The notes beneath the pieces were generated by a model that worked only from the letters and a program-made list of their open reading frames with translations, was not told the origin of the DNA and did not search any database. Both the position numbers and the translations under genes were made by a program. Below, in pieces: positions 26,304 to 34,354 of a stretch of 64,000 nucleotides of DNA (the first letter of the stretch is position 1; each line of letters begins with the position of its first letter). The DNA lies in contig NZ_JACHVU010000003.1 of NCBI RefSeq assembly GCF_014190915.1, forward strand, positions 372,001 to 436,000, in the 5' to 3' direction. This DNA comes from Mycolicibacterium iranicum. GTDB taxonomy: Bacteria; Actinomycetota; Actinomycetes; Mycobacteriales; Mycobacteriaceae.

Positions 26304-27578
26304 CTAGGACTTGTTGCGCTTGACCTGGTTGAACGGCACGCCGCGGTCGGCGGCGAATTCACGCGGGAAACCCAGGATGCGTTCGCTGATGACGTTGCGG
26401 GCCATCTCCGAGCTCCCGCCACCCAGCGACCCGGTCTGCCGCGAGAGATAGCGCACGCCGATCTCGGCGAGCTCGGACAGCTCGGGCGCGTCCGCGGACC
26501 CCTCGTCGACCACGCCCGCGGTACCGGAGATGGCCAGCGCGGTGTCGACCTCGAGTTCGGTGGTCTCGGCGTGGAAGAGCCGGATCAGCGTGCCCGCGTT
26601 CGGCGGTAGCGAGCCGTTCCCGATCGCGTGGAACACGTGGTCGATGAGCTGCTCCTTGACGATACGGCGCGCGAGTGCCCGCCCGGCCAGCTCCTGGATG
26701 CCGGGATCGTCACCCCGGCCGATGGCCTCGGCCATCGCGACGTGATCCGGTGGCATCTCGCTGGCGTTCTCGGCGGCCGTCCCGCTGGCGAACTCCGAGC
26801 CTCCGCCGACCGCCCGGCGCTCGTGGTGCAGCTGGCGGGAGGCGACTTCCCAGCCTTTGTTGACCTCACCCACCACGGCGTCGTCGTCGAGTTCGAGGCC
26901 GTCGAAGAACTCTTCGCAGAATTCCTCGTTGCCGTTGACCTCCTTGATGCGGCGCATCGTGATGCCGGGCGACTTGAGCGGCACCAGGAACATCGTCAGG
27001 CCCTCGTGTTTGGGCACCGTCCAGTCGGTCCGGGCCAGCAGCAGTCCGTAGTCACCGGCGAACGCGCTGGTGCTCCAGGTCTTGGCGCCGTTGATGATCC
27101 ATTTGCCGTCCCGATGGTCGGCGCGGGTGATGACGCCGGCGAGGTCCGATCCACCGCTGGGTTCGCTGAGCAGCTGCACCAGGATCTCGTCGCCGCGGAC
27201 GGCCGCCGAGATGCGTTCGCGCTTCTGCGTCTCGCTGCCGACGTCGAGAATGGTCGCCGCACAGATCGTGAAGGTCGGCACGTTGAGGATCAGCGGCATC
27301 TCGTAGCTGCGGCACTCGACGTTGAAGGCACGCTGATAGGCGTGGTCCAGGCCGAGGCCACCGTATTCGCGAGGGAAGCAGATGCCGGCGAATCCGCCGT
27401 CGTACAGCCGCTTCTGGAGTTCCTTGGCACGATCCCACGACGCCTGCTCGGCGCGGACGGAGAACGGCGGGTGTTCGGGATCGATCCGCGGCATGTTCTC
27501 GGCCAGCCAGGTGCGTGCGCGGGCCGCGAACTCCTCGACGGACTCGGTGATCTCCTGTGAGGCCACGGTGTCGGTCAT
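26304..27578 (-). CDS. Acyl-CoA dehydrogenase (FadE family), larger partner
   Basis: A 424-residue flavoprotein. FPREYGGLGLDHAYQ, LLSEPSGGSDLAGVITRA (FAD/substrate-binding) and WIINGAKTWSTSAFAGDYGLLLAR are present. The C-terminus RQTGSLGGGSSEMARNVISERILGFPRE resembles the GGSSEI-x-R region of acyl-CoA dehydrogenases. It catalyses alpha-beta dehydrogenation of an acyl-CoA, with an unknown chain. Its start overlaps the stop of the preceding acyl-CoA dehydrogenase (ATGA). Actinobacterial pairs of this kind often form heterotetramers, so the two genes probably encode one enzyme. Confidence 0.87.
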   Translation of the reverse strand: MTDTVASQEITESVEEFAARARTWLAENMPRIDPEHPPFSVRAEQASWDRAKELQKRLYDGGFAGICFPREYGGLGLDHAYQRAFNVECRSYEMPLILNVPTFTICAATILDVGSETQKRERISAAVRGDEILVQLLSEPSGGSDLAGVITRADHRDGKWIINGAKTWSTSAFAGDYGLLLARTDWTVPKHEGLTMFLVPLKSPGITMRRIKEVNGNEEFCEEFFDGLELDDDAVVGEVNKGWEVASRQLHHERRAVGGGSEFASGTAAENASEMPPDHVAMAEAIGRGDDPGIQELAGRALARRIVKEQLIDHVFHAIGNGSLPPNAGTLIRLFHAETTELEVDTALAISGTAGVVDEGSADAPELSELAEIGVRYLSRQTGSLGGGSSEMARNVISERILGFPREFAADRGVPFNQVKRNKS

Positions 27579-28720
27579 GCCGGAACCTCCGTCTTCCTGC
27601 TCAGTTGGTAGATGGCGCGGTGATGGTCCTCGGGTGAACCGAACATGGCCCGGTACAGCGCGACCCGCCGTAGGTAGAGGTGCAGGTCGTGCTCCCAGGT
27701 CACCCCGATGCCGCCGTGCAGTTGCACACAGTCCTGCAGGATGACCGGGGCGCGTTCGGCCACATAGGCTTTCGCGACGCTGACCAGTTTGGCTGCGTCC
27801 GGGGACCGGCTGCTGACCGCTGCGACCGCACCGGCAGTGGTGGCACGGCACGCCTCGAACCACATCTTCATGTCGGCGGCGCGGTGCTTGAGCGCCTGGT
27901 ACGACGACAGCGGGCGGCCGAAACTGTGCCGGTCGCCCAGCCACTGGGTCGTCATCGCCAGCACTGCATCGAGGATCCCGACGGTCTCGGCGCACTGCAG
28001 CAGCACCGCGACCTGGCGCTGCCGTTCGATGATCGCCGGCGTCTGCTCGGCGGTGCCCACGACCGCCGCGCCCGGAACCTGCACGCCGTCGAACTCCACG
28101 CGCGCATAGCTTTTCACCATGTCGACGGATTTCTGGGGGGTGATGCTCACGCCTGCGGCGTCCGTCGGCACCAGGAATTGGCGGATTTCGCCGTCGCAGA
28201 GCGCGACGACGAGGACGGCGCCGCTCTCGGCCCCGGCCTCCACCCGGTCCTTCACGCCGTCGATGCGGTATCCGTCGTCGGTGCGGGTGGCGGTGGTGGT
28301 GAGGCCGGAGGCGTCCAGCGGCGCGAACGGGCGCCGCGGTTCGTAGGCCGCCCAGGATGCGACGACCTCTCCGGCGACAAGCGCTTCGATGCTGTCCTGG
28401 TGCCCGTCCGGTGCCTCGACGAGCCCGGCGAGCACGACGCTGACCGGGTGCAGGGGCCCGGGTGCGACGGTCTTGCCGATCTGCTCGGCGATCAGTGCCA
28501 GGTCGGCCACGCCGTCGCCGGAAACGCTGCCGCCGCCGAGGTCTTCGGGAACCAGCAAGCTCGTCCAGCCCAATTCGGCTGCGCGCTGCCACCATTCGGG
28601 CTGGAAGGACACGCCGGAGGCCTGCAGCCCCCGGACGTGGGTCAGCGACGCCTGCTTCTCCAGGAAGGTCTGGGTGGTGGAGGCGAACAGCAGCTGTTCG
28701 GGATTTGCCAGGTCGGTCAT
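27575..28720 (-). CDS. Acyl-CoA dehydrogenase (FadE family), smaller partner
   Basis: A 381-residue protein from ATG 28720. It has the fold landmarks LGWTSLLVPEDLGGGSVS near the N-terminus and a C-terminal ERAPVILQDCVQLHGGIGVTWEHDLHLYLRR, which carries the FAD-contact QLHGGIGVT-x-E. The middle flavin-binding loop is divergent. Mycobacterial steroid enzymes such as the ChsE pairs are built from two FadE subunits with one divergent partner; the same may hold here with the overlapping downstream gene. It lies 29 bp after the amidohydrolase gene in one operon. Confidence 0.85.
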   Translation of the reverse strand: MTDLANPEQLLFASTTQTFLEKQASLTHVRGLQASGVSFQPEWWQRAAELGWTSLLVPEDLGGGSVSGDGVADLALIAEQIGKTVAPGPLHPVSVVLAGLVEAPDGHQDSIEALVAGEVVASWAAYEPRRPFAPLDASGLTTTATRTDDGYRIDGVKDRVEAGAESGAVLVVALCDGEIRQFLVPTDAAGVSITPQKSVDMVKSYARVEFDGVQVPGAAVVGTAEQTPAIIERQRQVAVLLQCAETVGILDAVLAMTTQWLGDRHSFGRPLSSYQALKHRAADMKMWFEACRATTAGAVAAVSSRSPDAAKLVSVAKAYVAERAPVILQDCVQLHGGIGVTWEHDLHLYLRRVALYRAMFGSPEDHHRAIYQLSRKTEVPA

Positions 28721-28749
28721 GGGGGAGTGCAGCCTCTTCGGGTGTGAGA

Positions 28750-29979
28750 TCAGGTGAGGACGAGGGCGGGGACGTCGGGTGTGTAGACGACTCTGTCCTC
28801 GACTCCGAACAGGTCGACCATGTTCTTGCCCATCACTTTTCGTACGCTGGCCTCGTCGAGACCGTGCGCCTCCAGATCCGAGACGAGGTTGATCGGATCG
28901 GCCAGGCCCTCCGGGTGCGGCCAATCCGAACCGAAGATGACCCGGTCGATGCCGCACAGGTCAGCCATCTTCTGGAAGTCGTCCTCCCAGAACGGCGCGA
29001 CGTAGACGCAGCGCTTGAAGGCTTCGACCGGGTCTTCCGGGAATGCCTGCGGCATCTTCGAGTACACGTCCTTGAACTGGTAGAACAGGTAGGGCACCCA
29101 GGAGGCGCCGTTCTCGATGGACAGGACCCGCAGGTCGGGGTTGCGGGTGAACGCGCCGTGGCAGACCAGTGCGGCCATGGTGTCCTCGATCGGCCGCTTG
29201 CCCATCGACACCATCCGGAACGCCGTCGGTTTGAACGGCAGGTACTCGTCGGCGGGCTCCCAGTCGTTGAGGTACTCCGCATATCCGCTGTCGGAGGCGT
29301 GCATCGCGACCGGGATGCCGGCCTTCACGCACGCCTGCCAGAACGGGTCGAACTCTTCCGTGCCGAAGGAACGGGTGCCGCGGAACCCCGGCACCGGGGC
29401 GGGCCGCACCAGAACGGTCTTGGCGCCGCGCTCCAGGCACCACTCCAACTCTTCGAGGGCTCGATCGACGATCGGCAGGGTGATCACCGGCGTCGAGAAG
29501 ATCCGGTCCTCGTAGTTGAACTGCCACGTCTCGTACATCCACTCGTTGAGCGCGTGGATGATGTCGTGGATCAGCTCGGGGTCGTCCTTGAGCCGTTCCT
29601 CGACCAGTGAGGCCAGCGTCGGGAACATCAGCGTGTAGTCCAGGCCCAGGCCGTCCATCACCTCGAGGCGGGCTTCGGGATTGCGGAAGGCCGGTATGGC
29701 CTTCATCGGCTTGCCCATGATCTCGCGGAAGCTCTTGCCGCCGCTGCCGTTCCGGAAGTACTCCTCTTGGGCACCGGGCCGCGCCACGACCTCGAAGGTC
29801 GGGTTCGGGATGTAGTCGCTGATGTGGTTGCGCACCATGATCTTGGTGCGACCGTGGACATCGATGTAGTCGATGACGCCCTTGCGATGGTCCGGCAGGA
29901 ACTTCGTCAGAGCTTCTTTGGGCTCGTAGAAGTGGTTGTCCGCGTCGAACACCGGATAGTCGAGGATGCGTGACGGCAT
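28750..29979 (-). CDS. Amidohydrolase family 2 protein (metal-dependent TIM barrel)
   Basis: A 409-residue protein. ATG 29979 is preceded by AGGAG at 8 bp. Metal-ligand motifs of the ACMSD-like family are visible: DADNHFYEP at 12-20, AMHASDSGY in the middle, and FGSDWPHPEG near the C-terminus. Such proteins hydrolyse or decarboxylate carboxylated or ring compounds, often in degradation pathways. As first gene of an operon with two acyl-CoA dehydrogenases it probably acts on an acyl or ring intermediate. Two copies of a TetR-type operator lie 37-72 bp upstream of its start. Confidence 0.85.
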   Translation of the reverse strand: MPSRILDYPVFDADNHFYEPKEALTKFLPDHRKGVIDYIDVHGRTKIMVRNHISDYIPNPTFEVVARPGAQEEYFRNGSGGKSFREIMGKPMKAIPAFRNPEARLEVMDGLGLDYTLMFPTLASLVEERLKDDPELIHDIIHALNEWMYETWQFNYEDRIFSTPVITLPIVDRALEELEWCLERGAKTVLVRPAPVPGFRGTRSFGTEEFDPFWQACVKAGIPVAMHASDSGYAEYLNDWEPADEYLPFKPTAFRMVSMGKRPIEDTMAALVCHGAFTRNPDLRVLSIENGASWVPYLFYQFKDVYSKMPQAFPEDPVEAFKRCVYVAPFWEDDFQKMADLCGIDRVIFGSDWPHPEGLADPINLVSDLEAHGLDEASVRKVMGKNMVDLFGVEDRVVYTPDVPALVLT

Positions 29980-30015
29980 GATGTGGGCTCCTGCCATGGC
30001 GTATTTGCACAAAGC

Positions 30016-30051
30016 GGTAATGGCATTACCACTTCTGGTAACGACATTACC
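30016..30051. promoter_or_regulatory. Two TetR-type operators upstream of the amidohydrolase operon
   Basis: GGTAATGGCATTACC (30016-30030) and GGTAACGACATTACC (30037-30051) are near-perfect 15-bp palindromes. Their centres are 21 bp apart, two helical turns, so two repressor dimers could bind on the same face. The same motif occurs before the thioesterase gene at 30771-30785. The TetR gene between the sites is the obvious candidate regulator. Confidence 0.8.
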
Positions 30052-30109
30052 ACGCAGCGCCGGAGCCACGCCAGATCGAAGTCAGGCCTCATCTGTCCAG
30101 TTCAGAGCG

Positions 30110-30736
30110 TCAGCGAAGGAGGCTGCGGAGGCAGAACGCGTGCACGTCGTCACCGTCGATCGACCTGCCGTTCAATTCCGCGCCGAGATCGCGCAGACGT
30201 TGTGTGCTGAGCACGGTCTGCATCAGGATCGCCGCATCGGTGTCGATGTCGAGGTCGGCGCGGAACGTGCCGTCGGTGATGCCGCGGCGCAGGATGTCGC
30301 CTATCAGCCGGTGCAGCGGGGCGAGCACCTTGGCGAACTCTTTGGGGCGGGTCTCCTGCAGGTGGTCGTTGTAGTAGGTCAGCCCGCGGTTGATGCTGTC
30401 CTGGGTACTGGATTCGGCCGGTGCGCTGATGCGGCCGATCAGCAGCCGCAACGCCTCGGCGCTGGGGAGATCGGCGGTTTCGTCGCGCCAGTGCCCGGTC
30501 GCGTCGGCCATGATCTTCTCGACGAGGGCGAGGAGGAGTTCGTCCTTGGTCGCGAAGTGCTGATAGAACGCGCGCAACGACGTCTTCGATCGCTCGACGA
30601 CCTCGAGAACGGTGAAATCCGTGCGGCCGGTCTCCCCGAGAATGTCGAGCGCAGAACGCATGAAGCGGGTGGCGCGGGACTCCTGCGGGGCGCCGTCACG
30701 CGGCGCCGCCGATGTCGATTTGGCCTTCGCGACCAT
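30110..30736 (-). CDS. TetR family transcriptional regulator
   Basis: A 208-residue repressor. ATG 30736 follows AGGAAGGGG. The N-terminal DNA-binding domain runs RFMRSALDILGETG, DFTVLEVVERSKTSLRAFYQHF and ATKDELLLALVEKI, the standard TetR helix-turn-helix pattern. The C-terminal ligand domain has no recognisable specificity. The gene sits between the operon it probably controls and the divergent thioesterase gene, and operators on both sides carry the same palindrome. The natural ligand may be an acyl-CoA of the pathway, by analogy with FadR- and KstR-type regulators. Confidence 0.88.
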   Translation of the reverse strand: MVAKAKSTSAAPRDGAPQESRATRFMRSALDILGETGRTDFTVLEVVERSKTSLRAFYQHFATKDELLLALVEKIMADATGHWRDETADLPSAEALRLLIGRISAPAESSTQDSINRGLTYYNDHLQETRPKEFAKVLAPLHRLIGDILRRGITDGTFRADLDIDTDAAILMQTVLSTQRLRDLGAELNGRSIDGDDVHAFCLRSLLR

Positions 30737-30770
30737 CGCACCCGCCCCTTCCTGCCTCCGCACACCTGTT

Positions 30771-30785
30771 GGTAATGACGTTACC
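30771..30785. promoter_or_regulatory. Third TetR-type operator, between tetR and the thioesterase gene
   Basis: GGTAATGACGTTACC is a close match to the two operators at 30016-30051. It lies 34 bp upstream of the tetR start and 61 bp upstream of the divergent thioesterase start, so one site can control both genes, including autoregulation. Confidence 0.8.
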
Positions 30786-30846
30786 GCTTTAGGGAAACCT
30801 CGGTTACTGTTCCCTCCGACAGTCATCGGACACGAGGAGTGGGCAC

Positions 30847-31743
30847 ATGACGACGGAGTCGGAGCAGTCATCCGGACAGGCGCAGTGGACGGTGCAGGCG
30901 CTGCTCGATCTTTTCGACGCACAGCCCGGGGGCGAGAACACGTTCACCGCACAGACCGGGGTGGCCGGGGAGGACGAGCGTCAGGTCGTGGAGGGCACCC
31001 AGGTTCTCGCCCAGTCGATCGTGGCCGCCGCCAAGCGATTTCCCGACAAGTCGGTGCGGTCGGTGTACGCGGTGTTCGCCCGAGCAGTCATGGTCGCCGC
31101 CGGGCCGGTCGAGCTGGAGATCGACGTGGTCAGCGAAGGACGTTCCACCGCAACGGCAATCGTGACGGCCACCCAGAACGGTAAGCGGTGCATCACGACG
31201 ACCGTGCTGGCCGATGTCCCCACCGGCGACGTGATCCGCCACCATCTGCCCAAACCGGAGGTGGTCGCGCCGGCCGGGGCCAACGCGGCGTCGATGCCTA
31301 TGACCGGCCGTGAGGTGCGACTGGTCGATGTCGTCGATGTGAACAGCCCCGACGAGGTCGGTCCGCCCGAACTGTATGCGTGGTTGCACTATGACCCGAT
31401 CCCCGACCGCGACGATCTGGCGAAGGCGTTGATCGCGTATTTCACCGGGCACCTCGGCATCTCGACGACGATGCGGGCCCACGAGGGCATCGGCACCAGC
31501 CAGGCGCACCTGACGGTGTCGACCGCGCCGATGACGGTGTCGGTGAGTTTCCACGAACCGGTGCGCTGGGACGGCTGGCTGCTCTACACCCACGAGAGCA
31601 CGCAGGTGGGGGCGGGCATGTCCTATGTGCGGGGCGCGGTGCACACCGAGGAGGGCGAGCTCATCGCGTCCTTCGCCCAGGACGGACTGATCCGTCCCCT
31701 GCGTACCACCGACACCGCGATCAAGGAGCAGTCGCGGCTGTAG
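30847..31743 (+). CDS. Acyl-CoA thioesterase-like protein (TesB, double hotdog)
   Basis: A 298-residue protein with two hotdog halves. The first (about 10-125) includes VLAQSIVAAAKRFPDKSVRSVYAVFARA; the second (about 165-290) includes LHYDPIPDRDDLAKALIAYFTGHLGIS, VSFHEPVRWDGWLLYTHES and GRG-like YVRGAVHTEEGELIASFAQDGLIRP. That second block matches the TesB acyl-CoA thioesterase II signature closely. It would release free acid from acyl-CoA. The gene is divergent from tetR and shares its operator, linking it to the acyl-CoA dehydrogenase operon. Confidence 0.85.
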   Translation: MTTESEQSSGQAQWTVQALLDLFDAQPGGENTFTAQTGVAGEDERQVVEGTQVLAQSIVAAAKRFPDKSVRSVYAVFARAVMVAAGPVELEIDVVSEGRSTATAIVTATQNGKRCITTTVLADVPTGDVIRHHLPKPEVVAPAGANAASMPMTGREVRLVDVVDVNSPDEVGPPELYAWLHYDPIPDRDDLAKALIAYFTGHLGISTTMRAHEGIGTSQAHLTVSTAPMTVSVSFHEPVRWDGWLLYTHESTQVGAGMSYVRGAVHTEEGELIASFAQDGLIRPLRTTDTAIKEQSRL

Positions 31744-31768
31744 CGCCGCCGCGACGGCCCGGCCGATC

Positions 31769-33403
31769 CTAGGTGGCCGCCACCGCCGACTGCAGCACTT
31801 CCAGCGGTAGACCCCCGAGATCCAATGCGCGACTGTGGAAATCCTTCAGGGACACGCCGCGGGCCAGCGTCTCGTCGCGCAGCTGCTGCCAGATCCGCTG
31901 ACCGATTGCGTACGACGGCGCCTGCCCCGGCCAGCCGAGGTAGCGGTCGAGTTCGAAGCGCAGATTCTCCTCGGCCATCGCGCTGTGGGTCTGCAGGAAC
32001 GTCCACGCCCGGTCGGCGTCCCAGACGCCACCGTCGGGCGCGGTCAGACCGCAGTGCACGCCGATGTCGATGACCACCCGTGCCGCCCGGAACCGTTGCG
32101 CGTCGAGCATTCCCATACGGTTGCCGGCGTCCTCGAGCCAGCCCAGTTCGGCCATCAACCGCTCGGCGTACAACGCCCAGCCCTCGCCGTGCCCGGACAC
32201 CCAGCATCCCAGCCGGCGCCACCGGTTGAGCTGGTCGGCCAGGACCACGGCTCGGCCGATCTGGAGGTGGTGTCCCGGTACCCCCTCGTGGAACACCGTC
32301 GTCATCTCCTGCCAGCTGTGGAACGTGTGCACGCCCGGCGGCACCGACCACCACATCCGGCCGGGGCGGGCCAGATCCTCCGACGGGCCGGTGTAGTAGA
32401 TGCCGCCGGTCTGCGTCGGTGCGATCCGGCACTCGAGATTGCGCAGCTGCGGCGCGATGTCGAAGTGCTTGTCGGCCAACGCATCGACGACGCGATCGGA
32501 GAGTTCCTGCATCCACCGCTGCAACGCCTCGGTGCCGTGGATGACGTAGCGTTCCTCGCCGTCGAGGCGACGCAGGGCCTCGGCGGCCGAGGTGCCGGGG
32601 TAGAGGCGGCCGGCGATCTCGTCCTGCTCGGCGACGATGCCCGCGAGCAGGTCCATTCCCCACTCGTAGGCCTCGTCGACATCCACGTCGGCGCCGAGGA
32701 ACGTGCGCGAGTGCAGCGCGTAGGCGTCCCGGCCGCAACCGTCGGCCTCGCGGGCACGGGGGCCGATCTCGTCACGCAGCACCGTGGTCAGCGAGGCGTA
32801 GGCGTTGGCCGCGTCCTCGGCGTAGGTGCGCAGCTGTGCGCGCAGCGTCGGATCGTGCGGTGCGGCGGGTGCGACCATGTCGAGGAACAACTCGGCGATC
32901 TGGGCTGCCTGCTGGATTCCCCTGCGCACCTGCCGGGCCGCAGGAGCGTGCCCGGTCGCCGCGGCGCGTCGCAGCGCATCCGCGTAACCGCGCACCCGCA
33001 GCGGGATTTGGGCGAGCCGGCGGCCGTAGACCGCCCAGTCGTCCGTGGTGTCGGTGGCCATCAGGTCAAACACGTCCCGCATCGTCTGCAGCGGTGAGGC
33101 GATGACGTTCAGCTCGCCGACGTCCAGACCGGCGTCGTGCAGATCGACCAGGGTCCCGAGGCGTTCCCGCATCGCGGCGACGGTGACCACGTCGACCGAA
33201 TCCGCAGGTTCGGCGCCGTCGAGTTCGCGCAGGGCGGACTTCGCCGCGGCGACCCGCTCGGCCACACCGTCGGGGGAGTAGTCGGTGATCTGGTCCTCGT
33301 AGCCGGCGATGCCGGATTCGGTTGCCGCACAGGGATCGAGCGCCGCCGAGGTCTGCAGGTACCGTTCGGCGACGGCGTCGACGGCCGTGGTGGGCCTAGC
33401 CAA
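31769..33403 (-). CDS. DUF885 family zinc metallopeptidase-like protein
   Basis: About 544 residues. The start is uncertain: TTG 33403 lies in the last codons of the upstream metallopeptidase gene (start and stop regions overlap by 8 bp) and no ATG/GTG fits nearby. The zinc motif HEGVPGHHLQIGRA is present, a HExxxGH-type variant characteristic of DUF885. TGGIYYTGP and GHGEGWALYAERLM are other conserved stretches. Members act as carboxypeptidase-like or unknown hydrolases. No signal peptide is seen, so it is probably cytoplasmic. Confidence 0.85.
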   Translation of the reverse strand: MARPTTAVDAVAERYLQTSAALDPCAATESGIAGYEDQITDYSPDGVAERVAAAKSALRELDGAEPADSVDVVTVAAMRERLGTLVDLHDAGLDVGELNVIASPLQTMRDVFDLMATDTTDDWAVYGRRLAQIPLRVRGYADALRRAAATGHAPAARQVRRGIQQAAQIAELFLDMVAPAAPHDPTLRAQLRTYAEDAANAYASLTTVLRDEIGPRAREADGCGRDAYALHSRTFLGADVDVDEAYEWGMDLLAGIVAEQDEIAGRLYPGTSAAEALRRLDGEERYVIHGTEALQRWMQELSDRVVDALADKHFDIAPQLRNLECRIAPTQTGGIYYTGPSEDLARPGRMWWSVPPGVHTFHSWQEMTTVFHEGVPGHHLQIGRAVVLADQLNRWRRLGCWVSGHGEGWALYAERLMAELGWLEDAGNRMGMLDAQRFRAARVVIDIGVHCGLTAPDGGVWDADRAWTFLQTHSAMAEENLRFELDRYLGWPGQAPSYAIGQRIWQQLRDETLARGVSLKDFHSRALDLGGLPLEVLQSAVAAT

Positions 33404-34289
33404 GGTTGTTCGTGGCGAAGGTGTCGCAGGTGGCCGGGTCACCGGTCTGATAGCCGGTGGTGAACCACTTCTGGCGCTGCGTCGAGGAGCCGTGGGTCCA
33501 CGACTCCGGGCTGACGCGGCCGGTGGCAGCCTCCTGGATGCGGTCGTCGCCGACCGCGGAGGCCGCCGACAGCGCATCGGCGATGTCCCTGTCGCTCAGG
33601 GGCTCCAGGAACGGCACGCCGGTGCTCTCCTGCCTGGTGGCCGAGGCGTGGTGCGCCCAGACCCCGGCATAGCAGTCGGCCTGCAGTTCGGTGCGCACCC
33701 CGCCGCCGGTCGGCCCGGTGGGGTCCTGCTGCGCGCGGCCCAGGACACCCTGCAGGTTCTGCACATGATGGCCGAATTCGTGGGCCACGACGTACTCCTG
33801 GGCGAACGGTCCACCGCTGGAACCGAACTGGGTCTTGAGAACCTCGAAGAAACCGGTGTCGAAGTAGGCCGTCTGGTCACCGGGACAGTAGAAGGGCCCC
33901 ACGTCGCTGCTGGCGAACCCGCAACCACCCGTGTCCACCCCGCCTTCGAAGACCTCGACCTTCGGGCGGGTGTAACCCGGCATGAGCTGGGCCCAGACCG
34001 CGTCCAGTGAGTTGCCGGTGGCCACCACCCGGCACTGCGGGATGTTGTTGGCGTCCGCACCGGTCCGGCACTGGCTCAGGTCGAATCCCGGGGTCTGCAC
34101 GCCCGCAGTGTCGCCCTGCTGCTGACTCGGCATCACCGTGCTCGGGTCCACCCCCAGGAAGAGGGCCACGACGACGATCAGCAACCCGCCGAAGCCGCCG
34201 CCGACGGCGATGCCCCGGCCCGGGCCGCGCCCACCGCTGCTGGACGAGCTCGTGCTGGTGTCGATCTGCATGCCTTCGTTGAAGGTCAT
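33396..34289 (-). CDS. Neutral zinc metallopeptidase (YpfJ family), membrane-anchored
   Basis: A 297-residue protein. A Ser/Gly-rich cytoplasmic N-terminus precedes one membrane helix (about 33-47, GGLLIVVVALFLG). The extracytoplasmic domain has four-cysteine pairs (C74, C86, C123, C135) likely to form disulphides and the zincin motif HEFGHHVQNLQG (H170, E171, H174). A downstream glutamate in RTELQADCYAG is the probable third ligand. The family is often called YpfJ or neutral zinc metallopeptidase; substrates are unknown. It matches Rv2575 by position. DUF885 follows with overlapping ends. Confidence 0.88.
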   Translation of the reverse strand: MTFNEGMQIDTSTSSSSSGGRGPGRGIAVGGGFGGLLIVVVALFLGVDPSTVMPSQQQGDTAGVQTPGFDLSQCRTGADANNIPQCRVVATGNSLDAVWAQLMPGYTRPKVEVFEGGVDTGGCGFASSDVGPFYCPGDQTAYFDTGFFEVLKTQFGSSGGPFAQEYVVAHEFGHHVQNLQGVLGRAQQDPTGPTGGGVRTELQADCYAGVWAHHASATRQESTGVPFLEPLSDRDIADALSAASAVGDDRIQEAATGRVSPESWTHGSSTQRQKWFTTGYQTGDPATCDTFATNNLG

Positions 34290-34354
34290 CGTGCCACCTC
34301 CGTGTCATGTCCTTGGCCGCGGTCGGTCCAGCTTCGCACACTACGATTCGAGGT

